From positions 1-51,387 of the forward strand of contig JAEZGS010000003.1 of the NCBI GenBank assembly GCA_023437225.1: 51,387 bases of DNA, in the 5' to 3' direction. This DNA comes from Bacteroidota bacterium (GTDB taxonomy: Bacteria; Bacteroidota; Bacteroidia; Chitinophagales; Chitinophagaceae). Of this stretch, positions 23,252 to 31,837 are shown one piece after another (positions within the stretch are counted from its first letter, which is position 1; each line of letters opens with the position of its first letter). Made by a program: the position numbers and the translations under genes. The notes below the pieces were generated by a model that saw nothing but the letters and a program-made list of their open reading frames with translations, ran no database searches and was not told where the DNA came from.

Positions 23252-24763
23252 ATGACCAAAAAAATCTCCTCAGCGCTTATTTCGGTATTTTATAAAGACG
23301 GACTTGAAACGATTGTGAAGCAACTACACGCATTGGACGTGAAGCTTTATTCAACTGGTGGAACGCAGAAGTTCATTGAGCAACTTCATATACCCGTAAC
23401 GCCTGTTGAAGATCTTACAACGTATCCTTCGATCCTGGGAGGCAGAGTGAAAACACTACATCCTGCAATTTTCGGCGGTATACTTGGTCGGAGGGACCTG
23501 GATACAGATCGCCAGGAGATGCAACAATACGATATCCCCGAGATTGACCTGGTGATCGTAGACCTTTATCCGTTCGAGGAGACGCTTGCGAAGACCGATG
23601 AAGAACAAGCCATCATTGAAAAAATAGATATTGGCGGAGTATCGTTGATCCGCGCGGCAGCGAAGAATCATAAAGATGTATTGATCGTTGCATCGACCGA
23701 ACAGTATGCTGATCTGGAAAACGTTATAGTGACCGGCTCAGGAGAAACCGATCTGGCAACCAGAAGGAAGTTTGCAGCAAAGGCTTTTGAAGTATGTGCT
23801 CAATATGACATTGCTATTTCTAATTACTTCAACAAGGAAAAGCCTATTGAATTGTTGCTCGCCGGCAAACAAACGCCTCTGCGTTATGGCGAAAACCCGC
23901 ATCAAAAGGCCAGCTTTCATGGGAATCTGCATGCAAACTTCAGCCAGCTTCACGGCAAGGAGATCTCGTATAACAACCTGGTAGATATTGATGCTGCCCT
24001 GCAATTGATTCGCGAATTCAATGAACTCACATTTGCTATCATCAAGCATACGAATGTATGTGGGATCGCTTCTCGCGATACTGTAGCGGAATCGTGGAAG
24101 GCGGCATTGGCTGGTGACCCCGAATCTGCGTTTGGCGGCGTACTTGTATGTAATGGAGTGATCGACAAGGCAACTGCAGAAGCGATCAATGAAATATTCT
24201 TTGAAGTGCTTATTGCACAGGGATTCGATGCAGATGCAATGATCGTCCTTTCTTCAAAGAAAAACCGGATACTGTTACAATGCCATCCTTACAATCTTGG
24301 TGAGAAGCGAATGTATAAAAGCGTTCTGAATGGCACACTCGTCCAGGATACCGATGAAGGTTCACATAAAGAATGGAACCAGGTGGGCACACGTTTGTGT
24401 ACTGAAAAGGAAAGACAGGACCTTGAGTTTGCCAATATTGTTTGCAAGCATCTGAAGTCAAATGCAATTGCATTGGTCAAAGACAAAATGCTTGTTGGTA
24501 AAGGATGCGGTCAGACAAGTCGCATTGATTCACTTCGCCAATCAATTGAAAAGGCCAGGCAATTCAATTTTGATCTTAATGGCGCCGTGCTTGCCTCCGA
24601 CGCATTCTTTCCTTTTGATGATTGTGTAAAGATGGGGCATGCTGCGGGCATAACCGCGTTCATACAACCTGGAGGATCCATTCGTGATAATGATTCCATC
24701 GAATATTGTCGCCACAATGATCTCACGATGGTGATGACCGGCCTTCGTCATTTCAAACACTAA
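23252..24763 (+). CDS. purH: Bifunctional AICAR transformylase/IMP cyclohydrolase
   Basis: Last two steps of purine synthesis: formylation of AICAR and ring closure to IMP. The 503-residue protein starts at the ATG at 23252. An upstream in-frame ORF into comEC has no family similarity and is discounted. The N-terminal MGS-like cyclohydrolase domain shows LYSTGGTQKFIEQL, GGRVKTLHPAIFGGIL and IDLVIVDLYPFEET. The transformylase domain shows PLRYGENPHQKASF, FAIIKHTNVCGIAS (catalytic Lys-His pair), DPESAFGGVLVCN and the C-terminal AGITAFIQPGGSIRDNDSIE (cited in part). All key motifs are intact. Confidence 0.96.
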   Translation: MTKKISSALISVFYKDGLETIVKQLHALDVKLYSTGGTQKFIEQLHIPVTPVEDLTTYPSILGGRVKTLHPAIFGGILGRRDLDTDRQEMQQYDIPEIDLVIVDLYPFEETLAKTDEEQAIIEKIDIGGVSLIRAAAKNHKDVLIVASTEQYADLENVIVTGSGETDLATRRKFAAKAFEVCAQYDIAISNYFNKEKPIELLLAGKQTPLRYGENPHQKASFHGNLHANFSQLHGKEISYNNLVDIDAALQLIREFNELTFAIIKHTNVCGIASRDTVAESWKAALAGDPESAFGGVLVCNGVIDKATAEAINEIFFEVLIAQGFDADAMIVLSSKKNRILLQCHPYNLGEKRMYKSVLNGTLVQDTDEGSHKEWNQVGTRLCTEKERQDLEFANIVCKHLKSNAIALVKDKMLVGKGCGQTSRIDSLRQSIEKARQFNFDLNGAVLASDAFFPFDDCVKMGHAAGITAFIQPGGSIRDNDSIEYCRHNDLTMVMTGLRHFKH

Positions 24764-24835
24764 GCGTTCAAACTTTTTTTCATCGAAGCGAGCAGTATAT
24801 CAAGAAAGAAAACTAAGACACGCGCTTATATCGCG

Positions 24836-25717
24836 TTGACACTTGTTTGCTTCTTTTGGGGCACTACATGGATCGCATCCAAGGAGGGAGTGCGTCATAT
24901 GCCTGCCTTACAACTTGCGGGTATAAGGCAGCTATCAGGTGGCCTCCTGTATATTCTCTTTTTCCTGGGAAAAGGTAAGTTCCTGCCCAAACCGAACGAG
25001 TGGCGACCAATACTGATTCTTGCACTATTAAATTTCTTTCTCAGCAATGGTTTGTCGACCTGGGGTGTGAAATATATTTCGGCTGGGCTGGGATCCATAA
25101 TTGGCGCGGCTTTCCCGCTGTGGCTTGTAATAATTGGTCTCTTTGGTAAACAGCAACGAATGCCTGTAAAGGCAATCATTGGCTTCATACTTGGATTCGG
25201 TGGTATTTGTGTCATCTTCTTTGAGAACCTTCACAATTTTCTCAGTCCCGAATTCACATTCGGGATAATAATATCGCTTGCATCAACATGGTCATGGGCC
25301 TTTGGCACCATTTATACCAAAGAGAAAGCACGTTCATTCAATCCTTATTATAGTCTTGGCTGGCAGATGTTTTTATCAGGGATAGCATTGACTATTATTA
25401 CCAGGGCAACGGGCACTTCCGTTGCATTGAATCAAATCCCCTGGCAATCGTGGACCGCTATTGCATACCTCGTTTTATTTGGATCAGTATTGTCATTCAT
25501 TGCCTACCTGTATGCATTGCAGAACCTATCAACCGAACAAACTTCGATATATGCATACATCAATCCCGTAGTTGCGGTACTACTCGGAACATTGTTGTTT
25601 GATGAGCATTTGACCGTATACATCGCTGTGGGTGGACTGGTGACGTTATATGGTGTATATATCATAAACCGCTCGCTAAAAGCGCGAACAAAGGCCACCA
25701 TAGAAAAGGTGCTTTAA
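24836..25717 (+). CDS. EamA/DMT-family transporter
   Basis: 293 residues with about ten hydrophobic spans, the two-fold EamA repeat of drug/metabolite exporters such as RhaT or YdcZ relatives. The family opening CFFWGTTWIASKEGVRHMPA and the second-repeat segment TWSWAFGTIYTKEKARSF are clear. The substrate is unknown. The start is problematic: the TTG used here begins inside the first membrane helix. The frame stays open upstream to the purH stop and reads like a normal leader (SRKKTKTRAYIAL), but it contains no ATG, GTG or TTG. It is the third gene of comEC-purH-eamA and ends 7 bp from the converging LutB-like gene. Confidence 0.85.
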   Translation: MTLVCFFWGTTWIASKEGVRHMPALQLAGIRQLSGGLLYILFFLGKGKFLPKPNEWRPILILALLNFFLSNGLSTWGVKYISAGLGSIIGAAFPLWLVIIGLFGKQQRMPVKAIIGFILGFGGICVIFFENLHNFLSPEFTFGIIISLASTWSWAFGTIYTKEKARSFNPYYSLGWQMFLSGIALTIITRATGTSVALNQIPWQSWTAIAYLVLFGSVLSFIAYLYALQNLSTEQTSIYAYINPVVAVLLGTLLFDEHLTVYIAVGGLVTLYGVYIINRSLKARTKATIEKVL

Positions 25718-25724
25718 TATGCGA

Positions 25725-27104
25725 TCAGGATTTACCCTCCCGTTCTTTCCACATTTCGTTAAAGGTCTTCTGAGAGAAATCCAGATCTGACCGGTGGGCA
25801 GTCCATGCGGTAAAGACTTTATTGATCAGCTTGTTTTTAAGTGAACCGTTGCCCATGTTGAACATCTTACGGCTGTGACAAGCGATCTTCCACATCTTCC
25901 AGGCCATCTTTTCAGTGAATGGAGCATGCCCGCTCTTAACTGCTTCCTGCCTGTTTTCAAGCAACAGCTCATGAAGATTAATCTTTACCGAACAAACTTC
26001 AGTGCAGTTTCCGCATAGCGAGGATGCGTAACTAAGATGTTTCCATTCGCCCATATCGCGCAGGTGCGGAGTGATCACAGATCCTATCGGTCCGCTGTAT
26101 GTGGTTTCATAAGCATGTCCGCCAATGTTTTTGTAAACCGGGCAGGCATTCAGACATGCGCCACAGCGAATACAATACAATGCTTCACGGGATTTCTCAT
26201 TCGCAAGAAGAGTAGTGCGACCATTATCGAGCAGAACCACGTACATTTCTTCGGGCCCATCCACTTCACCCGGTTGCCGCGGACCGGTAATGATGCTGTT
26301 ATATGAAGTGATTCGCTGGCCGGTACCATATGTGGCAAGTAGTGGCCAGAAAATGGTAAGGTCGTTGATGGAAGGGATCACTTTTTCGATACCGGCAATA
26401 ACGATGTGCACTTTTGGGAACGATGCGCTTAATCGCGCGTTGCCTTCGTTCTCGGTGACTGCGATGCCGCCTATATCCGATATGATAAAGTTGGCTCCGG
26501 TGATCCCAACTTCTGCCTGCACGTATTTTTCGCGAAGCACGGCTCTCGCAACAAGTGTAAGTTCTTCGGGGCTAAGATTCGGGTCGGTATGTAGCTTCTG
26601 ATAAAATAATTTGGCAACGTCTTCCTTGCTTTTATGCATTGCGGGAGTTACGATATGATAAGGAGGTTCATCATCGAGTTGCTGAATGTATTCACCAAGA
26701 TCCGTTTCAACACTTTCTATGCCCTGCTTTTCAAGATATTTATTGAGATGGATCTCTTCGGTCACCATGCTCTTACTCTTTACAACAGTGCGACAATTCT
26801 TTTCCTTACAAATGCGACCGATCTCTTCAAGCGCCTGTTCAGCGTTTTCGGCCCAAATGACTTTTCCACCGCGGGCGGTAAGCTTTTTCTCGAAGTCTTC
26901 CAGTTGCGAATCAAGTGATTCAAGTGCCCGCCATTTGCTGTTTTTGGCGCGTTCACGTGCAAGTTCCACATCGAAGAACTGTTGCTTTCCAACAGGAACT
27001 GTTGCGTTGTATTTATTGATATTGAAGTTGACCTTCCGGCGATGCTCTAGATCTGCGGCCTTGATGGTACTCTTAGCGATAAAAGAATTCGAAGATCCGG
27101 ACAT
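25725..27104 (-). CDS. LutB-like iron-sulfur protein
   Basis: The 459-residue protein combines an N-terminal LUD domain (about 60-300) with two 4Fe-4S motifs: C311-C314-C317-C321 in CIRCGACLNACPVY, and C364-C367-C371 in CGNCTEVCSVKI. A C-terminal helical region follows. This is the LutB/YkgF layout, the electron-transfer core of the LutABC L-lactate oxidising system. Neither LutA nor LutC is adjacent; a LutC-type gene is about 18.5 kb away beside ftsH. Its ATG shares one base with the stop of the DUF3109 gene (TAATG), so translation is coupled to that gene. Confidence 0.9.
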   Translation of the reverse strand: MSGSSNSFIAKSTIKAADLEHRRKVNFNINKYNATVPVGKQQFFDVELARERAKNSKWRALESLDSQLEDFEKKLTARGGKVIWAENAEQALEEIGRICKEKNCRTVVKSKSMVTEEIHLNKYLEKQGIESVETDLGEYIQQLDDEPPYHIVTPAMHKSKEDVAKLFYQKLHTDPNLSPEELTLVARAVLREKYVQAEVGITGANFIISDIGGIAVTENEGNARLSASFPKVHIVIAGIEKVIPSINDLTIFWPLLATYGTGQRITSYNSIITGPRQPGEVDGPEEMYVVLLDNGRTTLLANEKSREALYCIRCGACLNACPVYKNIGGHAYETTYSGPIGSVITPHLRDMGEWKHLSYASSLCGNCTEVCSVKINLHELLLENRQEAVKSGHAPFTEKMAWKMWKIACHSRKMFNMGNGSLKNKLINKVFTAWTAHRSDLDFSQKTFNEMWKEREGKS

Positions 27105-27688
27105 TATTTTTGATTCCTCATTTTGGTGGCGACGGCATCCAGGGCTTCATAGAATTCCTCGCCATATTTTCGAATGATAGGCTCTTTCAAAAATTCATAC
27201 ACTGGAACTTTTAGCTTCTTGCCAAGAGAACACGCTGGGCTGCAAAGAACGGCCCTCGGTTCGTAGTTCATCCTGTCATAGTCTCCTTTCGTTCCTGCCT
27301 GTACGGTAAGTGGGTACAAATGACAACTGATGGGTTTTTTGAAATTGATCTTTCCATCCCGATATGCCTGTTCAATGCCACATTTGATCACATTGTTTTC
27401 ATCGCGATAGCCATATACGCACATCTTTCCTTCGATGGTTGGTGTCACCCAGCCGAACTCACGATCATAAAGATAACGACCACGCCTTTCAACCGTGCGA
27501 ATACCCTCTTGTGTCATGTATGGCTTAACAGTCTCATACACTTCGTTCAGAATATCAAGTTCTTCGGTTGATAAGGGCGCACCGGCATCGCCATCTTCAC
27601 AACATCCTCCCTTGCACCTGGTAAGGTCGCACACAAACCGGGCTTCCGCAACAAGATCGCTTACCAGTACATTATCAATTGCAATCAC
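27104..27688 (-). CDS. DUF3109-family protein with conserved cysteines
   Basis: 194-residue cytoplasmic protein of the DUF3109 family, frequent in Bacteroidota. The signature is FVCDLTRCKGGCCEDGDAGA near the N-terminus, with four cysteines. Further cysteines are in GKMCVYGYRDENNVIKCGIE and in PISCHLYPLTV and CSPACSLGKKLKVP. The pattern resembles YkgJ-type zinc/iron-chelating proteins and suggests a bound metal or Fe-S cluster. The biochemical role is unknown. It overlaps the LutB-like gene by one base and follows gldD by 39 bp. Confidence 0.88.
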   Translation of the reverse strand: MIAIDNVLVSDLVAEARFVCDLTRCKGGCCEDGDAGAPLSTEELDILNEVYETVKPYMTQEGIRTVERRGRYLYDREFGWVTPTIEGKMCVYGYRDENNVIKCGIEQAYRDGKINFKKPISCHLYPLTVQAGTKGDYDRMNYEPRAVLCSPACSLGKKLKVPVYEFLKEPIIRKYGEEFYEALDAVATKMRNQK

Positions 27689-27727
27689 TTCTTTCGATTT
27701 GGGGCAAAAATACGGGATATTCGGCGG

Positions 27728-28315
27728 TTAGTCCTTCCACCGAAAAGTATTAATCAGGTGTTTCATATCCTGCTCCAGGAAAGCGTTGACAACGCCCAAT
27801 GAATCAGCATTTGGCGAAGCGTCGAAATACATTGCACCACGAAGGAAGTGGTTTGTTGTATCCGTTAAAAAGAATTGCCTGGCAGTTGCAGCATTACCGC
27901 CGACTTTAAAAAAAATTCCCGTAACGCCGTTTGGTGTTTGAATCAGCGAATCTTCAATTCCGGACGCTTTCGCTGTGTGTTTGTATGTTAGCTTGAATGC
28001 ATCTGCAACCAGGTTATCGAAATCATGTTGACGAGTGCTTTTATAGCTGATATAAAACCGGCCATTCAATGATGGAAAGTCAATGTTAATCCAATATGGA
28101 TTCTCGGGTTTGTCTTCGAAGAAGGTTGTATCCTGTACCACCGTTGCATAAACCGGGTACTCGAAGGTGTAAGGGAAACCTTCTCGATCAAAGACAGTGT
28201 ATTCGTGTTTTGGCAGTTCGATTTTATAATATCCTCTTTGCCTGACGGTGTAATCACTGTTGCATGCCGCAGTCACCATGATCACCAACAACAAGAATAA
28301 AAGAAATTGCTTCAT
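27728..28315 (-). CDS. gldD: Gliding motility lipoprotein GldD
   Basis: 195-residue lipoprotein with lipobox VTAAC (C18). Family features are RGYYKIELPKHEYTVFDREG, FPYTFEYPVYATV and the C-terminal GAMYFDASPNADSLGVVNAF region. In Flavobacterium johnsoniae GldD is required for gliding and type IX secretion-linked functions. The diagnostic context is present: gldE lies 4 bp upstream, with ssb and mutY before it. No other gld or spr genes are in the window, so gliding itself cannot be inferred. Confidence 0.93.
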   Translation of the reverse strand: MKQFLLFLLLVIMVTAACNSDYTVRQRGYYKIELPKHEYTVFDREGFPYTFEYPVYATVVQDTTFFEDKPENPYWINIDFPSLNGRFYISYKSTRQHDFDNLVADAFKLTYKHTAKASGIEDSLIQTPNGVTGIFFKVGGNAATARQFFLTDTTNHFLRGAMYFDASPNADSLGVVNAFLEQDMKHLINTFRWKD

Positions 28316-28319
28316 AGGT

Positions 28320-29642
28320 TTATTGTGGTTTGATAGCCACTTTCACTTTGCGAATGCGGTTACGTTCAACATCAAGGACAGTGAATTCGAAATCACCCAT
28401 AACGATCACTTCATTTATCGCCGGTATTTTTCCTGACACTTCGAGAATCAATCCTGCAAGTGAATCGCTATCCCCACGCAATGCGTCAAATGTTGCAGGT
28501 GATAGATTCATGATCCGACAAACATCGTTGATCATCGTACGTCCTTCAAAAAGATAAGTACCGTCTTCAAGTTTTTTATTGCCTGTTTCTTCCTCGTCAA
28601 ATTCATCACTTATTTCACCAATGACCTCTTCAAGGATATCCTCCATTGTTACGATGCCGCTTGTGCCACCGAATTCATCTACCACTATTGCGATGTGGAT
28701 ACGACGTGCCTGGAATTCTTTCAACAGGTCTTCAATGAATTTCTGTTGATGAACGAAAAATGGATTCCGGATAAGGCCATGCCAGTTGAAATCATCTTCT
28801 TCATTCAGGTAGATCAATACATCTTTAGTGTGCACAACGCCAACAATTTCATCGAGGCTTTGACGATACACTGGCAGACGTGAATAATGAAGCTCCGATA
28901 TTTTTTTCTTGAGCTCTCCAAAGCTGATCCGAACGTCAACACCATTTACGTCAAGCCGTGTACGCATAACCTGCTTAACTGTAATGTCACCGAACTTATA
29001 AATTCCTGCAAGCATCCGCTGTTCGTCTTCCTGTTGTACGGTGGAACGTATGGCCTCTTCAAGTTGTTGTTGAGCGATCGCTTTGGAAGACTTACCACCG
29101 AAAGATCTTTCAACGGAATCGGACATACTAACGAGTCGCGCAGCAAGTCGGCCAAAAACATAATTAATGATCTCAACAACATAAGAGGATTCGTATGCAA
29201 AACGCAGATTGTTCTGGGTTGCACGAACCTTCGGCAGTATTTCTCCGAATAGAACGATGAGAGCGGATATGATGATGACTTTTATGATCAAAGCAGCCCA
29301 CCAGTATTCCGGCCTGAATATCATTACCTGGTCGATCATCACATTTGTAAGAATGATGATGGCGATGTTCACCATGCTGTTTGCCACAATCAGTGAAGCA
29401 AGTAGCTGGCGAGGTTCTTCAAGTAGATCTACGATACGCTTCCATCCCGCATCCTGCTTGCTTTTCAGCAGGTTGATGTCTTTGTATGAAAGCGAGAAGA
29501 AAGCCACTTCAGCACCCGAGACAAAGAATGACAACACCAGCAATATGATGATAATAAACCCGAGAAGTACGAGTCCCTGCGTTGTTGCAGCGAGTAATAT
29601 GGGCGAGAAATTATATAACAGCTCCGGGTAAAATGATTCCAA
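28320..29642 (-). CDS. gldE: GldE, CNNM/CorC-type membrane protein
   Basis: The 440-residue protein has an N-terminal CNNM (DUF21) domain with four hydrophobic helices (about 20-160, including GEILPKV). A CBS-domain pair spans about 210-340, with VKQVMRTRLDV and EFGGTSGIVTMEDILEEVIG, and a C-terminal CorC/HlyC domain ends the protein. By family it could be a cation (Mg2+/Co2+) exporter. The position beside gldD identifies it as GldE, which supports gliding in flavobacteria when GldD is limiting. A hairpin at 29684-29701 separates it from ssb. Confidence 0.92.
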   Translation of the reverse strand: MESFYPELLYNFSPILLAATTQGLVLLGFIIIILLVLSFFVSGAEVAFFSLSYKDINLLKSKQDAGWKRIVDLLEEPRQLLASLIVANSMVNIAIIILTNVMIDQVMIFRPEYWWAALIIKVIIISALIVLFGEILPKVRATQNNLRFAYESSYVVEIINYVFGRLAARLVSMSDSVERSFGGKSSKAIAQQQLEEAIRSTVQQEDEQRMLAGIYKFGDITVKQVMRTRLDVNGVDVRISFGELKKKISELHYSRLPVYRQSLDEIVGVVHTKDVLIYLNEEDDFNWHGLIRNPFFVHQQKFIEDLLKEFQARRIHIAIVVDEFGGTSGIVTMEDILEEVIGEISDEFDEEETGNKKLEDGTYLFEGRTMINDVCRIMNLSPATFDALRGDSDSLAGLILEVSGKIPAINEVIVMGDFEFTVLDVERNRIRKVKVAIKPQ

Positions 29643-29683
29643 AGTTCTGGCAAATTAGTTAAGGCCTAAGCCATAATCATGAA

Positions 29684-29701
29684 GGCAGGATATACCCTGC
29701 C
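29684..29701 (-). promoter_or_regulatory. Hairpin between ssb and gldE
   Basis: GGCAGG pairs with CCTGCC around a 6-nt loop in the 87-bp ssb-gldE gap. There is no T tract after it on the minus strand, so it may be a processing or stability element rather than a terminator. Confidence 0.4.
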
Positions 29702-29729
29702 CTCATTAGTATCGCACAAAAGTAAATGA

Positions 29730-30170
29730 TTAATAGCTATCGAGTGACGGATCTCCCAATGGAGGCAGTTCCTGGTTGTATCCTTCTATGGGGTCCGACT
29801 GAGAAGTTCCGTGATAAGTGTTTGAGCCTGTGTTGTCCGTACGTTTATCAAGCATGATGAGATTATCTCCCACCACTTCAGTAGCGAACTTCTTATTCCC
29901 TTCTTTATCCTCCCAGCTACGCGTTCTTAAGCGACCTTCAATGTATACGAGACTTCCTTTATGTAGATATTTTTGAGCCAGTTCTGCCAGACCGCGCCAC
30001 AGCACAACGGTATGCCATTCGGTTTGGGAAATCAGTTTTCCTGCCCTGTCTTTGAATGTTTCGGTGGTTGCGAGTGGAAACTTTGCCACTGCGATATTAC
30101 CTTCTAAATGCTGCACATCCGGATCTCTGCCTAGATTACCAATTAACATTACCCGATTAACGCCTCTCAT
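29730..30170 (-). CDS. ssb: Single-stranded DNA-binding protein
   Basis: 146-residue OB-fold protein with the family start MRGVNRVMLIGNLGRDPDVQ, TEWHTVVLWRGLAELAQKYL and GSLVYIEGRLRTRSWEDKEG. It coats single-stranded DNA in replication and repair. The C-terminus ends PPLGDPSLDSY and lacks the acidic DDxPF tip by which most bacterial SSBs recruit partner proteins. A second SSB elsewhere in the genome may supply that function. It sits between mutY and gldE, a conserved Bacteroidota arrangement. Confidence 0.95.
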   Translation of the reverse strand: MRGVNRVMLIGNLGRDPDVQHLEGNIAVAKFPLATTETFKDRAGKLISQTEWHTVVLWRGLAELAQKYLHKGSLVYIEGRLRTRSWEDKEGNKKFATEVVGDNLIMLDKRTDNTGSNTYHGTSQSDPIEGYNQELPPLGDPSLDSY

Positions 30171-30254
30171 ATAGATTAATTTTTCGTGAGTAATCGTCTA
30201 CTGTTTCTACCTCTATTAAAATTAATTATTTAATGCAAAACAGGTAGAAAATTT

Positions 30255-31304
30255 TCAGGCCAGCTCTGATTCAAGAAAGCGGTTAATAATACGTGGGAAT
30301 GCCATGGATGAGATAGTTGCGCGATGAACGGTTTGATATCCTTCGATAGATATTTCCTTATCGGTGTAAACATGAAAAAACCTACCGTGAATGACCTGGT
30401 GAGTCAGCAACTGGCGGAAACCGATATTGTTTCGTTTGATTGAAAAGTCTTCGCCAATAAGGCTTTCAAGGATCTGTCCCGGATCTTCCAGTTCAGCCGA
30501 GGATTCAATGAGTACAAATTCATGCAGATTCTGCCAGATATCATTATCTGTCCGTTTGCGAATAAAGAGGCCCTGAGGGTTTTCAATCACAAAGTAATTA
30601 AGCCAGCGTTGTTTGCGGGCGAGCTTTTTTTCTTTAACGGGCAATTGCCGGGTCATACCATGAATGTATGCTTCGCAATTCGCCTGTAACGGACATTCTT
30701 CGCAGATGGGAAGCTGAGGCTTGCATATCATCGCACCCAAATCCATTATAGCCTGGTTATGTTCTGCAGCGAATTCCTCGATGAGCAATGATTGTGCAAG
30801 CTGGTCGTATAGACGTCTGCCTTCGGTGGTGTCTACGGGTGTGTTGATTCCAAAATACCGCGATAAGATCCGTTGCACGTTGCCATCGACAACTGCATAA
30901 GGCAGGTCGAAAGCGAAGGATGATATGGCCGCCGCGGTATACCGGCCGACCCCTTTCAGCAGGAGGATATCGTGATAGGTAGAAGGAAAGATCCCATTGA
31001 AGTTATCAACAATGAACCTGGCGGTATGGATCAGGTTTCGGCAGCGTGAATAGTAACCCAGACCTTCCCAAAGTTTGAAGACTTCCTCGTGAGGAGCAGA
31101 TGCCAGTGCGGTGATGGTGGGGTATTGTTGAACGAAGCGGTTATAGTATTCCAGACCTTGATCCACACGGGTTTGTTGCAGAATGATCTCGCTCAGCCAT
31201 ACTTTATATGGATCCTTTTCGCCCTTCCAGGGCATTTGGCGGGTATTGTGGGTACGGTGCCAGTTCAGGAGAGCCACTGCGAAACCGGTGTCTTTCATAA
31301 TCAT
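30255..31304 (-). CDS. mutY: A/G-specific adenine glycosylase
   Basis: Removes adenine mispaired with 8-oxoguanine. In 349 residues the catalytic glutamate is E39 (WLSEIILQQTRV). The helix-hairpin-helix is LLKGVGRYTAAAISSFA, and the catalytic aspartate D140 lies in AVVDGNVQRIL. The 4Fe-4S cluster ligands C194, C201, C204 and C210 have the standard C-X6-C-X2-C-X5-C spacing. The C-terminal third is the NUDIX-like 8-oxoG recognition domain. Two ATGs two codons apart (31304 and 31298) are both possible starts. It is divergent from the HU gene and heads the run to ssb, gldE and gldD. Confidence 0.96.
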   Translation of the reverse strand: MIMKDTGFAVALLNWHRTHNTRQMPWKGEKDPYKVWLSEIILQQTRVDQGLEYYNRFVQQYPTITALASAPHEEVFKLWEGLGYYSRCRNLIHTARFIVDNFNGIFPSTYHDILLLKGVGRYTAAAISSFAFDLPYAVVDGNVQRILSRYFGINTPVDTTEGRRLYDQLAQSLLIEEFAAEHNQAIMDLGAMICKPQLPICEECPLQANCEAYIHGMTRQLPVKEKKLARKQRWLNYFVIENPQGLFIRKRTDNDIWQNLHEFVLIESSAELEDPGQILESLIGEDFSIKRNNIGFRQLLTHQVIHGRFFHVYTDKEISIEGYQTVHRATISSMAFPRIINRFLESELA

Positions 31305-31493
31305 GAAAGTAACGCCATTGGCATCGATTTGTTATTAAAATCAGGACGGTAAATTTTGTGATATACAGGCGATTGATTTCTTGCTTATTTCAGAATTAAC
31401 CGTTAATTTCATTAATGGATTGATTATGTGCGCATTGGCAACAGCTTTCATCATCTAATTAAATTTCTTAACCAACGTAATAAACTTCATTGT

Positions 31494-31814
31494 ATGAGAA
31501 AAGCAGACCTCGTTAACCAGATATCAGAAAAGACCGGGATTCCTAAAGTGGATGTGCTGGTTACGTTGGAAACAATGTTTAAAGAGGTGAAAGAGACCTT
31601 GTCTCAGGGTGAAAATATTTACATCCGTGGCTTTGGTTCTTTTATTACAAAGAAGAGGGCGGCTAAGATCGGTCGTAACATCAAGAAAAACGTAGCGGTA
31701 CACATTCCTGAACACTATATACCTGCATTCAAGCCTGCAAAGGAGTTTGTTGCAGAAGTTAAAAAATTACAATCTGTCAAAGAAGATCAGCCAAACCCGG
31801 AAGATGAAATGTAA
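31494..31814 (+). CDS. HU/IHF-family DNA-binding protein
   Basis: 106-residue nucleoid protein. From MRKADLVNQISEKTGIPKVD it follows the HU fold: the dimer helices, GENIYIRGFGSFITKKRAAK, and the beta-arm region KIGRNIKKNVAVHIPEHYIP ending FKPAKEF. An acidic C-terminal tail (EDQPNPEDEM) extends it slightly beyond the usual 90-100 residues. The ATG at 31494 is the natural family start; upstream in-frame codons add an unrelated stretch. It is divergent from mutY, as in other Bacteroidota where an HU gene (himA) borders the mutY-ssb-gldE-gldD block. Confidence 0.93.
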   Translation: MRKADLVNQISEKTGIPKVDVLVTLETMFKEVKETLSQGENIYIRGFGSFITKKRAAKIGRNIKKNVAVHIPEHYIPAFKPAKEFVAEVKKLQSVKEDQPNPEDEM

Positions 31815-31837
31815 ATTCGCGCCCTAAAACGGCTACA

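Noticed and set aside
30204..30250. TTTCTACCT/AGGTAGAAA inverted repeat between ssb and mutY
   Set aside because: The 29-nt AT-rich loop and lack of a T tract make a functional hairpin doubtful.
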